64,000 nucleotides of DNA from Brevundimonas sp. (GCF_029946145.1 NZ_JAQSDY010000032.1:1-64000), one strand, 5' to 3'. Shown: positions 35,866 through 45,289, counted from the first letter of the stretch. Notes: generated by a model from the sequence alone, not told the origin. Translations and numbers: made by a program.

Positions 35866-36694
35866 CCTGAAGCACCGCCTCCGAAGCGAGCGCGATCTCG
35901 ACGCCGCCGGTCGGGTTGTCGTCGTAGCGGCCGAACCAGAAGGGCTGCAGCCATTCGCCCGGCACCTTTTCCAGGATTTCGCCACCGGTGATGCTGCGGC
36001 CTTCGGAGTATTCCATCTTCAGCAGTTTGCGCACCGGCACGTCGACCAGCGGATCGGAAGCGGACTCGCGCAGGGTGACCACGCCGCCGTCGACGACATG
36101 GTGCAGGTCCCAGTCGCGGGCCCAGTTCAACTGGGTCAGGAAGACGTCGCCGTCGAAGCCGAAGCCGTTGTCGATGCCCGGCATCGCCTTGTAGCAGAAC
36201 AGGTTCTCGGTGAATTTCTTGGCGCCCAGGCTCTCGCCGATCCTGCCTTCCAGCTCGACGAAGGCGACGCCGTTGCGGGTGCAGGTGACGTGCAGGCGGT
36301 CGCCGTCATTGGTGAATTTGACGTCGGCCAGCTTCTTGGGCTCGCCGAAACGCTCACGGCCGCTGATGACGACGAATTCGCCGCCCATGGGCATGGCGAG
36401 GACGTACCAGCCGGTCCTGCCCTTGTAGGTGGCCTCGACGCCGACTGTCATGGCCGCCGACACCACGACGTTGTCGGGCGTCGGACGCATTTCGACATGG
36501 GAGAACTGGATCAGAATCCTGGAGGCGCTGGTCGGCGCCAGCGGCTTGGGCAGCAGGGCCGCCACGATCTCCGGATCGGTCTCATAGAAGGCGCGCAGCG
36601 TCTGCACGGTGTTCTTCAACCCGCCGCCGGAGGCGCGAGCCTCCATCGCAGCCTTCAATTTGGTCACGTCCTGCACGTAGCGAAGCTTGGCCAA
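35858..36694 (-). CDS. Acetoacetate decarboxylase-family protein
   Basis: A 278-residue ADC-like protein. GRERFGEPKKLADVKF (about 116-131) has the Lys-Lys pair that in acetoacetate decarboxylase forms the Schiff base. The start appears to be TTG 36694 after GGGAG. It is encoded between an amidohydrolase and an SDR, with an ATG/stop overlap to the SDR. It may decarboxylate a beta-keto acid or act as a Schiff-base aldolase or dehydratase, as some ADC relatives do. The true reaction is not determinable here. Confidence 0.83.
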   Translation of the reverse strand: MAKLRYVQDVTKLKAAMEARASGGGLKNTVQTLRAFYETDPEIVAALLPKPLAPTSASRILIQFSHVEMRPTPDNVVVSAAMTVGVEATYKGRTGWYVLAMPMGGEFVVISGRERFGEPKKLADVKFTNDGDRLHVTCTRNGVAFVELEGRIGESLGAKKFTENLFCYKAMPGIDNGFGFDGDVFLTQLNWARDWDLHHVVDGGVVTLRESASDPLVDVPVRKLLKMEYSEGRSITGGEILEKVPGEWLQPFWFGRYDDNPTGGVEIALASEAVLQDA

Positions 36695-36768
36695 CGTCGT
36701 TTCTCCCGGTCGTTTTTTGAGGGTCTGGAGGGGGAGCGGACGTCGAGGCGCCCGATCCCCGCTCGGTG

Positions 36769-37959
36769 TCAGGCGGCGGCCTTTATAAAGCTGGCCTTCT
36801 GCGGGCCGATGCGCGCCGCGATGGCGTTCAGCGCCTTCTCATCCAGGTCGTAGACATCCAGCGCATTGCCCGCGAACATCCTGGAGATGTCGGCTTCGGG
36901 CAGGCCACCCAGGCTGGCGATCATCTTGGGCAGGGTGTGGGGCCAGGTGCCCTCGGGGTGCGGATAGTCGGTGCCCCACAGAACCCGGTCGATGCCGATG
37001 TTATAGTAGGACTCGGTGGTCTCTTCGTCCGGCAGGGCCGAGCAGCCGACCCAGATATTGCGCTTGAAATAGTCGCTCGGCTTCATCGACAGGTTCGAGC
37101 GGTGATCGCCCAGCTTGCCGCTGGTGTGCTTGACCGAGGCGCGGACGTCCATCAGCTCGAGCATCCACGGGAACCAGAACTCGCCGCCGGCCTCGGTGAA
37201 GGTGACCTTCAGGTTCGGGAACTGCTCGAACACGCCGCCGAAGATCAGGGCCGACATCGGCCGGGTCAGGAAGAAGGCGTATTCCGACAGGTAGATGCCG
37301 ATCCAGCCAGGCAGCGAAGTGTCATAGGCCGGCGCCGCGCCCGAGTGAAAGTTGACGGGCATGTTGTACTCTTGGAGCATCGCCCACATCCGGTGGTATT
37401 TCGGATGGTTGTAGAAATCGAAGCCCTCCATCAGGGTGGGCAGGACCACGCCTTTGAGCCCGTTCTCCTTGGCCCAGCGGATCTCCTTGAGGTTCTGCTC
37501 CATGTCGTAGAAGGCCGGGATGATGGCCAGGCCGATGCGGCGCACGGGGTCCATCTGACAGAACTCGGCCATCCAGCGATTATGGGCGCGAGCCCCCGCC
37601 CACTGCAGGTGCGCGTCCTTGAGAACCGGCCTCAGACCGATGTCGGCGCCGAACGGCGGGGCGTTCCTCTCGGTGATACCGTCCGGATACAGAACCTCGG
37701 CGGCGACCCCGTCTTCGTCCAGGATGCGGCTGCGGATCGAGGAATCCCAAGCGCCCTCCATGCCCTCGCCGGCGGCGGCGCGCCATTTGTTGTTGAAGTC
37801 GTCAAGCAGGAAATTCTTCTCATGTTGCTCACGCGCCGCGATTTCCTTGGCGATGCGTTCATCGAATTCTTCGCGGTACTGTGAATCCAGATACTCCCGA
37901 TACTTTTCAGGTGGCAATCCGGCATGACCATCGGACGAAATTACAAGATATCGATCCAC
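36769..37959 (-). CDS. Amidohydrolase-2 family metal-dependent hydrolase or decarboxylase
   Basis: A 396-residue TIM-barrel protein of the family that includes ACMSD and gamma-resorcylate decarboxylase. Metal and active-site features are VISSDGHAGLPP at the N-terminus, VNFHSGAAP in the middle, and the terminal Asp in LWGTDYPHPEG. I use GTG 37959 (VDRYLVISSDGH), preceded by GGAG, over an upstream TTG. It leads an operon with the ADC-like gene (74-base gap) and an SDR. Members act on ring acids or ring-cleavage products, so a role on a steroid-derived or aromatic acid is plausible. Confidence 0.85.
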   Translation of the reverse strand: MDRYLVISSDGHAGLPPEKYREYLDSQYREEFDERIAKEIAAREQHEKNFLLDDFNNKWRAAAGEGMEGAWDSSIRSRILDEDGVAAEVLYPDGITERNAPPFGADIGLRPVLKDAHLQWAGARAHNRWMAEFCQMDPVRRIGLAIIPAFYDMEQNLKEIRWAKENGLKGVVLPTLMEGFDFYNHPKYHRMWAMLQEYNMPVNFHSGAAPAYDTSLPGWIGIYLSEYAFFLTRPMSALIFGGVFEQFPNLKVTFTEAGGEFWFPWMLELMDVRASVKHTSGKLGDHRSNLSMKPSDYFKRNIWVGCSALPDEETTESYYNIGIDRVLWGTDYPHPEGTWPHTLPKMIASLGGLPEADISRMFAGNALDVYDLDEKALNAIAARIGPQKASFIKAAA

Positions 37960-37992
37960 AGAACACTCCAACGTTTCATTGGCGGATACGAA

Positions 37993-38008
37993 CTGACCTG
38001 CTCGTCAG
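37993..38008. promoter_or_regulatory. Inverted repeat near the amidohydrolase start
   Basis: CTGAC-N6-GTCAG is a perfect palindrome 33 bp upstream of the GTG start. It is nested in a wider ATTGGC (37978-37983) / GCCAAT (38008-38013) pair. It could be an operator of the amidohydrolase operon. Confidence 0.4.
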
Positions 38009-38018
38009 CCAATTCTTA

Positions 38019-38036
38019 AATCGTCATGGAACGATT
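38019..38036. promoter_or_regulatory. Second inverted repeat, AATCGT-N6-ACGATT
   Basis: A perfect 6-6-6 palindrome between the amidohydrolase start and the end of the MFS gene. Candidate regulator site; no matching regulator is identified. Confidence 0.4.
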
Positions 38037-38089
38037 ATTACCCGCCACTCGTCGACAACAAGCGCGTGGACGCAGACGGTTTATCCGCA

Positions 38090-39472
38090 TCAGGAAACAA
38101 TCGGCGGGCAGGCCAGACCGGGTTTGCCGCGCCGCAGCGAGGCGTTTTTCCAGGCATAGCGCGCGAGCCCGGCCATGACGGCGCAGTTCAGGATGAAGGG
38201 CGCCGCAGGTGCGAACTCGTAGAGCAGCACTCCGATGACCGGCGTGACGACGATGGCCGCGCCTGAGACGCTGGAAACCATACCCGCCACGCCGCCCTGC
38301 TGATCCTCGCGCGCGGCCAGGGAGGCGCCCGCCATAAAGCCCGGGCGACAGAAGCCGAAGCCGAGGGTCAGCACCACATAGCCGAGCGTCAGAAGCCAGA
38401 AGTCGTGCGCGAAGACGGTGATCAGGTTGCCTGCCAGCGCCAGGAGGGCGCCGGACCGCAACAGTTGGCGCGGTGACAACTTCAATAGGGGGATCAGCAC
38501 CCACTGGCCGACAAGACCGGCAACCGCTCCGGCCGCCATGGCGATGCCGATATAGGCTTGGGATTGGGCCAGCGGCAGCGCCATCGAATCCATGATGACG
38601 AAGCCCAACGTATAGACATTGATGGCTTGGGCGCATCCCGACAGCAGGCCGTACAGTAGATACGGCGCGACGTTCCGGTCGCTCCACAGCCTGGGCGAAG
38701 TCCCGGATCCCTGCCCGTCCCTGGACACGTCCTGCGCCGACCTCATCAGCACCGGCGGCCGGTCGCGCGGGATCACCACCGCAACCGCGACCAGAATGCC
38801 CCCGGCGATCAGGGCGAAGATGGTCATTGGACCGGCCAGCCCCAGAAAGCCGAACACCAGCAGCGGCGACACGGCCGGTCCGATGATCGTGCCCATGCCC
38901 AGCGCTCCGGCCAGGGCGGACATGGCCGCCGTCCGGTCCTTCTCTGATGTCCGGTCTGCCACATAGGCCTGGCTGGAAGACGCCGTCGCCGACCCGAGTA
39001 GGCCGAAAATTCCACGAATGACGGCGAAGGCCGCGAACACCGCCAGCGGGGTCAGGAGCGCCTGCAATCCGGCCCACACCACCAAGGCGCAGCCGAGCAT
39101 CGAGAATACAAAGCCGCCCAACCCCAGCATCATCATCGGCTTGCGGCCGCGCACGTCCGAGACCTTTGCCCAATGCGGCGCGCTGAGGGCCCACAACAGG
39201 GCCGACAACGAGAAGATCGCCGCCACCAGATGGTCGGATATGCCGATGGCGCGGCCGATGGCGGGCATGACCGAGATCAGGCCGGTGTTGCCCACGGCCA
39301 TGGCCATCGACACCACGAAGATGAGTACAAACACACCGCGGGAAATGGAGGTCTCGGTCGTCCCCGATACGATCCGGCTGTTGCGTATTCTCTGCAGCAA
39401 TCTGGCTCCCCCCGGCCGGATCGCGCTGAGACGCGCCGCCTGATGGATGTCTGGGGCGGACAGCGCCGCCAT
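38090..39472 (-). CDS. MFS transporter (12 membrane segments)
   Basis: A transporter of about 460 residues, drug/sugar-proton type. The loop motif APHWAKVSDVRGRKPMM between helices 2 and 3 is the MFS signature. Membrane segments run from about residue 45 to the end. ATG 39472 is my choice; GTG 39493 is 7 codons upstream and neither has a clear ribosome site. It is divergent from ipdA, so it may move substrate or product of the steroid pathway. Substrate unknown. Confidence 0.82.
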   Translation of the reverse strand: MAALSAPDIHQAARLSAIRPGGARLLQRIRNSRIVSGTTETSISRGVFVLIFVVSMAMAVGNTGLISVMPAIGRAIGISDHLVAAIFSLSALLWALSAPHWAKVSDVRGRKPMMMLGLGGFVFSMLGCALVVWAGLQALLTPLAVFAAFAVIRGIFGLLGSATASSSQAYVADRTSEKDRTAAMSALAGALGMGTIIGPAVSPLLVFGFLGLAGPMTIFALIAGGILVAVAVVIPRDRPPVLMRSAQDVSRDGQGSGTSPRLWSDRNVAPYLLYGLLSGCAQAINVYTLGFVIMDSMALPLAQSQAYIGIAMAAGAVAGLVGQWVLIPLLKLSPRQLLRSGALLALAGNLITVFAHDFWLLTLGYVVLTLGFGFCRPGFMAGASLAAREDQQGGVAGMVSSVSGAAIVVTPVIGVLLYEFAPAAPFILNCAVMAGLARYAWKNASLRRGKPGLACPPIVS

Positions 39473-39676
39473 CGTCGAAAAAATAGAGCGCACCCGCGTC
39501 CAACCGATAAGGCGTCGGACACGCCCAGAGTGTTTCGTCAGCAGCCCTATTGCCGATCACGCGGCATTGTCTCCGGAGGCAAACAATCCGTTCCTTCGAG
39601 GCCCCTTCACCCTCCCCGGTCCGTCTCATAGCGTCGTGACAGGAACCAATCTTCCCTGCTTACGGAGTTTGACCGC

Positions 39677-40549
39677 GTGCTCGACAAACGGCTGGATCTG
39701 GATGGCTTCGTCGCCGGCCTGCGCGACGGAATGACGATCGGAATCGGCGGCTGGGCCACGCGTCGCAAACCCATGGCCCTCGTGCACGCCATCGCGCGTT
39801 CCGACCTAAAGGACCTGACCATTGTCAGTTACGGCGGTCCGGACGTCGGCACCCTGGTGGCGTCAGGGAAGGTGAAGAAGCTGATCTTCGGCTTTGTGTC
39901 CCTGGATCACTTCCCTCTGGACCCGCATTTCCGCGCCGCCCGTCAGGCGGGCGCCCTGGAGATTCTGGAACTGGACGAGGGTCTGCTGCACTGGGGCCTG
40001 CGCGCAGCGGCGATGCGCCTGCCTTTCCTGCCAGCCCGCTTCGGCATGGCCACCGATATCCCCTCGCAAGGACTGAAGACGGTTCAGTCCCCCTACGCCG
40101 ACGGCGAGACCTTGCTGGCCATGCCTGCGATCAGGCTGGACGCAGCGATCATGCACGTGCATCGCGCGGACCAGGCGGGCAATACGTTGATCTTCAGCCC
40201 TGACCCCTTCTTCGACGATCTGATGGCGCGCGCCGCCGACACGGTCTTCGTTTCAGCCGAACAGGTGGTCGGGACCGAGGGCCTTGACCTGCCCGCCAAC
40301 TCGCGCTTCCACCCTTTCGAACGTAGCGTCGTCACCGGGGTCATCGAGGCGCCGCTGGGCGCCCACCCGACCGGCGCCACGCCCGATTACGGGATCGATA
40401 TGGCCCATCTGAAAACCTACGTCGGGGCGACTTCACCGGAAGGCTGGGACGCCTATCGCGCCCGCTTCATCGATGTAACGCCCGACGCCTACCTCGCGGC
40501 AGTCGGCGGGGCAGCCTACGTCCGCGCGCTGCCCGCGCCGGTCTATTGA
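39677..40549 (+). CDS. ipdA: IpdA: COCHEA-CoA hydrolase alpha subunit
   Basis: A 290-residue class I CoA-transferase-like protein. With IpdB it opens steroid ring C by hydrolysing the cyclic beta-diketone COCHEA-CoA. The whole N-terminal half follows mycobacterial IpdA as I remember it: MTIGIGGWATRRKPMALV, SYGGPDVGTLVASGKVKK, FGFVSLDHFP and TVQSPYADGETLLAMPAIR. An acidic ELDEG segment at 98-102 lies where I expect the family's catalytic Glu. It starts at GTG 39677 after ACGGAG and is first in a 13-gene plus-strand operon. The gap upstream has an imperfect ATTGT-N12-ACAAT (39566-39587). Confidence 0.9.
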   Translation: MLDKRLDLDGFVAGLRDGMTIGIGGWATRRKPMALVHAIARSDLKDLTIVSYGGPDVGTLVASGKVKKLIFGFVSLDHFPLDPHFRAARQAGALEILELDEGLLHWGLRAAAMRLPFLPARFGMATDIPSQGLKTVQSPYADGETLLAMPAIRLDAAIMHVHRADQAGNTLIFSPDPFFDDLMARAADTVFVSAEQVVGTEGLDLPANSRFHPFERSVVTGVIEAPLGAHPTGATPDYGIDMAHLKTYVGATSPEGWDAYRARFIDVTPDAYLAAVGGAAYVRALPAPVY

Positions 40550-40559
40550 GGTCCGCCGA

Positions 40560-41375
40560 ATGACCCAGACACCCTATACCTTGGCCGAACTGTGCATCGC
40601 CGCCGCCGCCGACGCCTGGCGCGATGACGGCGAGGTGCTGGCGACCGGCATCACCCTCATGCCGCGTCTGGCCGCGGGCCTGGCCAAGCTGACCGTCAAT
40701 CCGGCCCTGATGCTGACCGACGGCGAGAATCATTTCGTTTCGGAACCCGTGCCTGTCGGTCCGCGAAACGGCTACGTCCCGAAGGTCGAGGGCTGGATGC
40801 CTTTCGCCCGCACCTTCGACAATCTGTGGGGCGGCAAGCGTCACGCCATGGTCGTTCCGACCCAGATCGACCGCTTCGGCCAGACCAACATCTCGGTCAT
40901 TGGCGACCATGCCAGGCCCAAGGCCGCGCTCTTGGGCGCACGGGGCTATCCCGGCAATTCGATCAGCCACCCGAACAGCTATTTCGTGCCGACCCACAAC
41001 CAGCGCGCCTTCGTCAGCGGAGAAGTCGATTTCGTCTGCGGCGCTGGATACAACCCCGCCCGCTGGCCCGACGGCAAGAAGCCCGGCGGTCTCGATCTGC
41101 GCATGGTCGTCACCAACCTCGCCGTGCTGGACTTCAACGGCGCCGAAAAGGCCATGCGGGTGCGCTCGCTGCACCCCGGCGTCACTTTCCAGGAGGTCCA
41201 GGACAACACCGGCTTCGTCCTGGCCCGGCCGGACGGCATCCCCGAAACCGCCCCCCCGACCGCTGAGCAGTTGTCCATCATCCGCGACCGGCTGGACCCA
41301 CACAATCTGCGCGCCACCCTGTTCAGGGACGACCCGGCCGGCGATCGACGGCTGCAACGTTCGGACGCGGCCTGA
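40560..41375 (+). CDS. ipdB: IpdB: COCHEA-CoA hydrolase beta subunit
   Basis: A 271-residue partner of IpdA. Matching features to mycobacterial IpdB are LMLTDGENHFVSE, KVEGWMPFARTFDNLWGGKRHAM, TQIDRFGQTNIS, GARGYPGNSISHPNSYFV and MRVRSLHPGVTFQEV. The first ATG is 10 bases after the ipdA stop. Together they define the ring C-opening step and are among the most specific markers of steroid C/D-ring catabolism. Confidence 0.9.
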   Translation: MTQTPYTLAELCIAAAADAWRDDGEVLATGITLMPRLAAGLAKLTVNPALMLTDGENHFVSEPVPVGPRNGYVPKVEGWMPFARTFDNLWGGKRHAMVVPTQIDRFGQTNISVIGDHARPKAALLGARGYPGNSISHPNSYFVPTHNQRAFVSGEVDFVCGAGYNPARWPDGKKPGGLDLRMVVTNLAVLDFNGAEKAMRVRSLHPGVTFQEVQDNTGFVLARPDGIPETAPPTAEQLSIIRDRLDPHNLRATLFRDDPAGDRRLQRSDAA

Positions 41376-41377
41376 AC

Positions 41378-42271
41378 ATGAGCGATCTGGTCCCACCAAA
41401 AGACGTCGAGATCGTCTACGAAACCGCGGTTCCGGTCGCCTATGCGGTCGATGGGCCGGTCGCCTGGATCACCATGGACCGCACGGCGTTTCACAACGCC
41501 CAGAACTCGCAGATGACCTATGCGCTGGACGACGCCTTCCGTCGCGCCGTCGATGACGATGGCGTCAAGGTGATCGTCCTGCGCGGGGCGGGGAAGCATT
41601 TCTCCGCCGGGCACGACATCGGCACCCCCGGCCGCGACCTGCACAGGAGCTTCGAACGCAGGCATCTCGTCTATGATCACGTCAACAAACCGGGGGCCGA
41701 ACTCCTCTACGCCCGCGAGCACGAGGTTTATCTGGGGATGTGCCGCCGCTGGCGCGAGATCCCCAAGCCGACCATCGCCATGGTCCAGGGCGCCTGTATC
41801 GCGGGCGGCCTGATGCTGGCGTGGGTCTGCGACCTGATCATCGCCTCCGACGACGCCTATTTCCAGGACCCTGTCGTGCGGATGGGGATCCCGGGCGTGG
41901 AGTATTTCGCCCACGCCTTCGAAATGCACCCGCGTATCGCCAAGGAGTTCCTGTTCCTGGGGGAGCGGATGCCAGCCGCCCGCGCCTATGAGCTGGGCAT
42001 GGTCAACCGCGTGGTCGCCCGCGACCAGCTGGAGGATCAGACTCGCGCCGTCGCCGAAAAAATCGCCGCGATGCCGCGTCTCGGCCTGTCCCTGACCAAG
42101 CAGGCGGTGAATCACGTCGAGGACCTGCGCGGCAAGCGAACGGCGATGGACGCCGTCTTCCACATGCACCACTTCGCCCACGCCCAGAACGATCTGGTCA
42201 GCGGCAACAGCCTGGGCGGCCTCGACGGCAAGGCCATGGCGGCCGGCAACAAGCGCGCGGACGAGGGCTGA
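41378..42271 (+). CDS. Enoyl-CoA hydratase/isomerase-family protein
   Basis: A 297-residue crotonase. It has the oxyanion-hole segments GAGKHFSAGHDIG (about 69-81) and QGACIAGGLMLAWVCDLIIAS, and a long insert (TPGRDLHRSFERRHLVYDHVNKPG, about 82-105) between them. Likely hydrates an unsaturated CoA ester of the HIP-CoA pathway after FadE30-type dehydrogenation. It resembles the second crotonase often found with ipdAB in proteobacteria. It starts 3 bases after the ipdB stop. Confidence 0.85.
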   Translation: MSDLVPPKDVEIVYETAVPVAYAVDGPVAWITMDRTAFHNAQNSQMTYALDDAFRRAVDDDGVKVIVLRGAGKHFSAGHDIGTPGRDLHRSFERRHLVYDHVNKPGAELLYAREHEVYLGMCRRWREIPKPTIAMVQGACIAGGLMLAWVCDLIIASDDAYFQDPVVRMGIPGVEYFAHAFEMHPRIAKEFLFLGERMPAARAYELGMVNRVVARDQLEDQTRAVAEKIAAMPRLGLSLTKQAVNHVEDLRGKRTAMDAVFHMHHFAHAQNDLVSGNSLGGLDGKAMAAGNKRADEG

Positions 42272-42273
42272 CC

Positions 42274-43353
42274 ATGGCCGACGCCCTCTCCACTGAACTG
42301 ACCGCCCGACTGGGCTGTCGCTATCCCATCATCCAGACCGCCATGGGATGGATCGCCACCCCCGAACTGGTCGCCGCCACCAGCGAGGCCGGCGCCTTCG
42401 GCTTCCTCGGCGCAGCGGTGATGCGCCCGGCCGAACTGCGTCAAGCCATCGCCCGGCTGAAGGGGCTGACCAGCAAGCCGTTCGGCGTGAATTTCCACAT
42501 GTTCCAGCCGGGCGCGGAAGAAATCGTCGAGATCATCCTGGCCGAGCGCGCCCAAGTCCGCGCCGTCAGCTTCGGGCGCGGCCCCGACAAGGCGGTCATC
42601 GCCCGCTTTCGCGACGCGGGCATCGTCTGCATCCCCACCGTCGGCGCGCTGAAACATGCCCTCAAGATGGTCGAACTGGGCTGCGACATGATCACGGTCC
42701 AGGGCGGGGAAGGCGGCGGCCACACCGGCTCGGTCGCCACCACCGTCCTGCTGCCACAGATACTGGACTCGGTGAGGACGCCCGTCGTGGCGGCGGGCGG
42801 CTTCAGCGACGGGCGCGGACTGGCCGCCGCCCTGGCCTATGGCGCTGCCGGCATCGCCATGGGCACCCGCTTCTTGATGACGGCCGAAAGCCCCGTCCCC
42901 GACGCGACCAAGGCCCACTATCTGAAGGCCGGTCCCGACGACATCCTCGTCTCCACCAAGGTCGACGGCCTCCCCCAACGGATGATCCGGAATCGGCGTC
43001 TGGCCCGGATCGAGAGCGCCGGTCCCCTCTCCATGTGGCTGCGCGCATTCGAAAGCGCCCTGATGATGAAGCGGGCGACCGACGCCTCGACGTCCGAGCT
43101 TCTGGCCGCCGCGCGCGCCATGACCAGCCACGGCGGCCTGACCCTGGCCCAGGCCATGATGGCCGCCAGCGCCCCCATGCTGATCCAGCGCGCGGTCGTC
43201 GAAGGCCAGCCCGACGATGGGCTGATGGCCACCGGCCAGGTGGCGGCCCGCCTCGGCGACCTGCCGCCCTGCCGCGACCTGATCGAACAGATTGTCACCC
43301 AGGCCCGCGCGCGGCTGGAGGCTGTGTCCAGCCCGCTCGCGACCGCGGCCTGA
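42274..43353 (+). CDS. ipdC: IpdC: nitronate monooxygenase-like steroid-ring reductase/dehydrogenase
   Basis: A 359-residue FMN TIM-barrel protein. IpdC acts on 5-hydroxy-HIC-CoA in the route to ring opening. Features shared with mycobacterial IpdC are YPIIQTAMGWIATPELVAATSEAG, KPFGVNFHM, DMITVQGGEGGGHTG, PVVAAGGFSDGRGLAAALAYGAAGIAMGTRFL and TKVDGLPQRMIRN. It starts 3 bases after the hydratase stop. Confidence 0.9.
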   Translation: MADALSTELTARLGCRYPIIQTAMGWIATPELVAATSEAGAFGFLGAAVMRPAELRQAIARLKGLTSKPFGVNFHMFQPGAEEIVEIILAERAQVRAVSFGRGPDKAVIARFRDAGIVCIPTVGALKHALKMVELGCDMITVQGGEGGGHTGSVATTVLLPQILDSVRTPVVAAGGFSDGRGLAAALAYGAAGIAMGTRFLMTAESPVPDATKAHYLKAGPDDILVSTKVDGLPQRMIRNRRLARIESAGPLSMWLRAFESALMMKRATDASTSELLAAARAMTSHGGLTLAQAMMAASAPMLIQRAVVEGQPDDGLMATGQVAARLGDLPPCRDLIEQIVTQARARLEAVSSPLATAA

Positions 43354-43366
43354 CAGGGAACCCCCA

Positions 43367-44116
43367 ATGCCCCTCCGCACCGACATCAACGACCGCATCG
43401 GCGAGATCATCCTCGACCACCCCCCGGTCAACGCTCTGGACTCCGCACTGTGGAACGCCCTCCCGGGGCTCATCACCGAGGTCGGTTCGCGCGAGGACGT
43501 GCGCTGCGTCCTGATCCGCGCCGAGGGGCGCGGCTTCTGTGGCGGCGTCGACATCAAGGAGATGCAGGCCCATCCCGAACGGATCGTGGCCCTCAACCGG
43601 GGCAACTACCTGACCTTCAAAGCCGTGCGCGATTGTCCGGTCCCGGTGGTGGTCGCCGCCCACGGCTTCGTCATCGGCGGCGGCATCGGCATCTGCGGCG
43701 CGGCCGATACGGTCATCGCCTCTGACGACTGCTATTTTTCCCTGCCCGAGATCGACCGGGGCGCCATGGGCGGCGCGTCGCACCTGTCGCGAATGCTGCC
43801 CCTGCCCGTCGTGCGCGCCGCCTTCTTCACCGGCGGCAAGATCACGGCCCAGGACGCCTGGCGCCTCGGCGGGGTCCAGAAGCTGGTCCCGCGTGATCAG
43901 TTGTATGCCGAAGCGCGCGCCTTCGCCGGCATCATCGCCTCCAAGAGCCGCACGGCCGTGATCCTCGCCAAACAGGCGCTGAACGGGCTGGAGCCGCGCG
44001 ACGTCGACCACGGCTACCGCTTCGAACAGGGCTTCACCCTGGAAATGTACATGCACCCGGACAGCCAGGCGTCGCGCGACGCCTTCGTCCATCAGAACCA
44101 GACCGCCAAATTCTGA
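43367..44116 (+). CDS. echA20: EchA20: steroid ring-D hydrolase (crotonase family)
   Basis: A 249-residue crotonase. In M. tuberculosis EchA20 hydrolyses ring D of HIEC-CoA to form COCHEA-CoA, the IpdAB substrate. Shared features are DHPPVNALDSALW, VLIRAEGRGFCGGVDIKEMQ, GFVIGGGIGICGAADTVIAS, LPEIDRGAMGGASHLSRMLP and YRFEQGFTLEM. ATG 43367 is used; no CoA-hydratase glutamate pair is obvious, in line with hydrolase activity. Confidence 0.88.
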   Translation: MPLRTDINDRIGEIILDHPPVNALDSALWNALPGLITEVGSREDVRCVLIRAEGRGFCGGVDIKEMQAHPERIVALNRGNYLTFKAVRDCPVPVVVAAHGFVIGGGIGICGAADTVIASDDCYFSLPEIDRGAMGGASHLSRMLPLPVVRAAFFTGGKITAQDAWRLGGVQKLVPRDQLYAEARAFAGIIASKSRTAVILAKQALNGLEPRDVDHGYRFEQGFTLEMYMHPDSQASRDAFVHQNQTAKF

Positions 44117-44126
44117 AGGTCAACCA

Positions 44127-45287
44127 GTGAACCTGAGTTTTACCCCTGAGCAGACGGCCTTTCGGCACGAGGTACGCGCCTGGATGGCCGCCCATGTGCC
44201 CGCCGACCCTCTGCCCTCCTTCGACACCGCCGAGGGCTTCGCCGCCCACCGCGAATGGGAGCGCACACTGAGCCAGGGCAACTTCGGCATGGTCACATGG
44301 CCCAAGGCCTATGGGGGGCGGGCGCTGGACCTGGTCCAGTGGCTGATCTTCGAGGAAGAATACTACCGCGCCGGCGCGCCCGGTCGGGTCAATCAGAACG
44401 GCATCTTCCTGCTGGGCCCGACGTTGATGGAGTTCGGCACGGTCGAGCAGAAGGCGCGTTTCCTGCCCGCCATGGCCGCCGGCGATGAAATCTGGGCCCA
44501 AGCCTGGTCGGAGCCCCAGGCAGGCAGCGATCTGGCCGCCGTCGCCGCCACCGCCGTCCTGGACGGCGATGACTATGTGTTGAACGGCCACAAGATCTGG
44601 TCGTCGCGCGCCGTCTTCGCCGACTGGGCTTTCGTCCTGGTCCGTACAGAGGCGGGCTCACAGCGCCACAAGGGCCTGTCCCTCCTGCTGATGGATCTGA
44701 AGACCCCCGGCGTCCTCGTCCGGCCCATCCCGCAGATCAACGGCGAGGCCGGTTTCGCCGAAATCTTCCTGGAGAACGCCCGCGTGCCTGCCGCCAACCG
44801 TCTGGGCGACGAGGGACAAGGCTGGCACGTCTGCATGGCCACCGCCGGCTTCGAGCGCGGACTGATGCTGCGCAGCCCGGCCCGCTATCAGCAGGCCGCG
44901 CGCCGTCTGGCCGCTCTCTATGTTCGCCACCGGGACGAGGTCGATCCGGCGCTGGGCCGCGACGTGGCCCAGGCCTGGATGGACGCCGAGGCCTATGCCC
45001 TGTCGATCTATTCGACAGCCTGTCGCCTGTCGGCTGGCGGGTCGATCGGGGCCGAGGCCAGCTGCAACAAGATCTTCTGGTCCGAGATGGACATCGCCTT
45101 GCACCAGACTGCGCTGGCGGTCCTGGGGCCGCGCGCCGAACTGCTGGCGAACGGGCCCGACGCCGGGGACGTGGGTGACTGGCTGGGCGGGTATCTGTTC
45201 TCGCTGGCCGGGCCAATCTACGCCGGATCCAATGAGATCCAGCGCAATATTGTCGCCGAGCGCCTGCTCGGACTACCGAGGGGCTGA
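44127..45287 (+). CDS. Acyl-CoA dehydrogenase (FadE31-like), first of a pair
   Basis: A 386-residue acyl-CoA dehydrogenase. FAD/substrate segments are EIWAQAWSEPQAGSDLAAV (about 130-148), NGHKIWSSRAVFADW and the C-terminal GPIYAGSNEIQRNIVAERLLGLPRG. It starts at GTG 44127 and is followed 3 bases later by a second, diverged dehydrogenase (GTG start). Steroid-type enzymes are often alpha2beta2 heteromers encoded as such pairs. Assigned to a beta-oxidation step on a steroid ring fragment; the exact acyl-CoA is unknown. Confidence 0.85.
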   Translation: MNLSFTPEQTAFRHEVRAWMAAHVPADPLPSFDTAEGFAAHREWERTLSQGNFGMVTWPKAYGGRALDLVQWLIFEEEYYRAGAPGRVNQNGIFLLGPTLMEFGTVEQKARFLPAMAAGDEIWAQAWSEPQAGSDLAAVAATAVLDGDDYVLNGHKIWSSRAVFADWAFVLVRTEAGSQRHKGLSLLLMDLKTPGVLVRPIPQINGEAGFAEIFLENARVPAANRLGDEGQGWHVCMATAGFERGLMLRSPARYQQAARRLAALYVRHRDEVDPALGRDVAQAWMDAEAYALSIYSTACRLSAGGSIGAEASCNKIFWSEMDIALHQTALAVLGPRAELLANGPDAGDVGDWLGGYLFSLAGPIYAGSNEIQRNIVAERLLGLPRG

Positions 45288-45289
45288 TC

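Noticed and set aside
39566..39587. ATTGT-N12-ACAAT as a LysR site before ipdA
   Set aside because: The half sites are short and the spacing is unlike usual LysR boxes; noted only within the ipdA entry.
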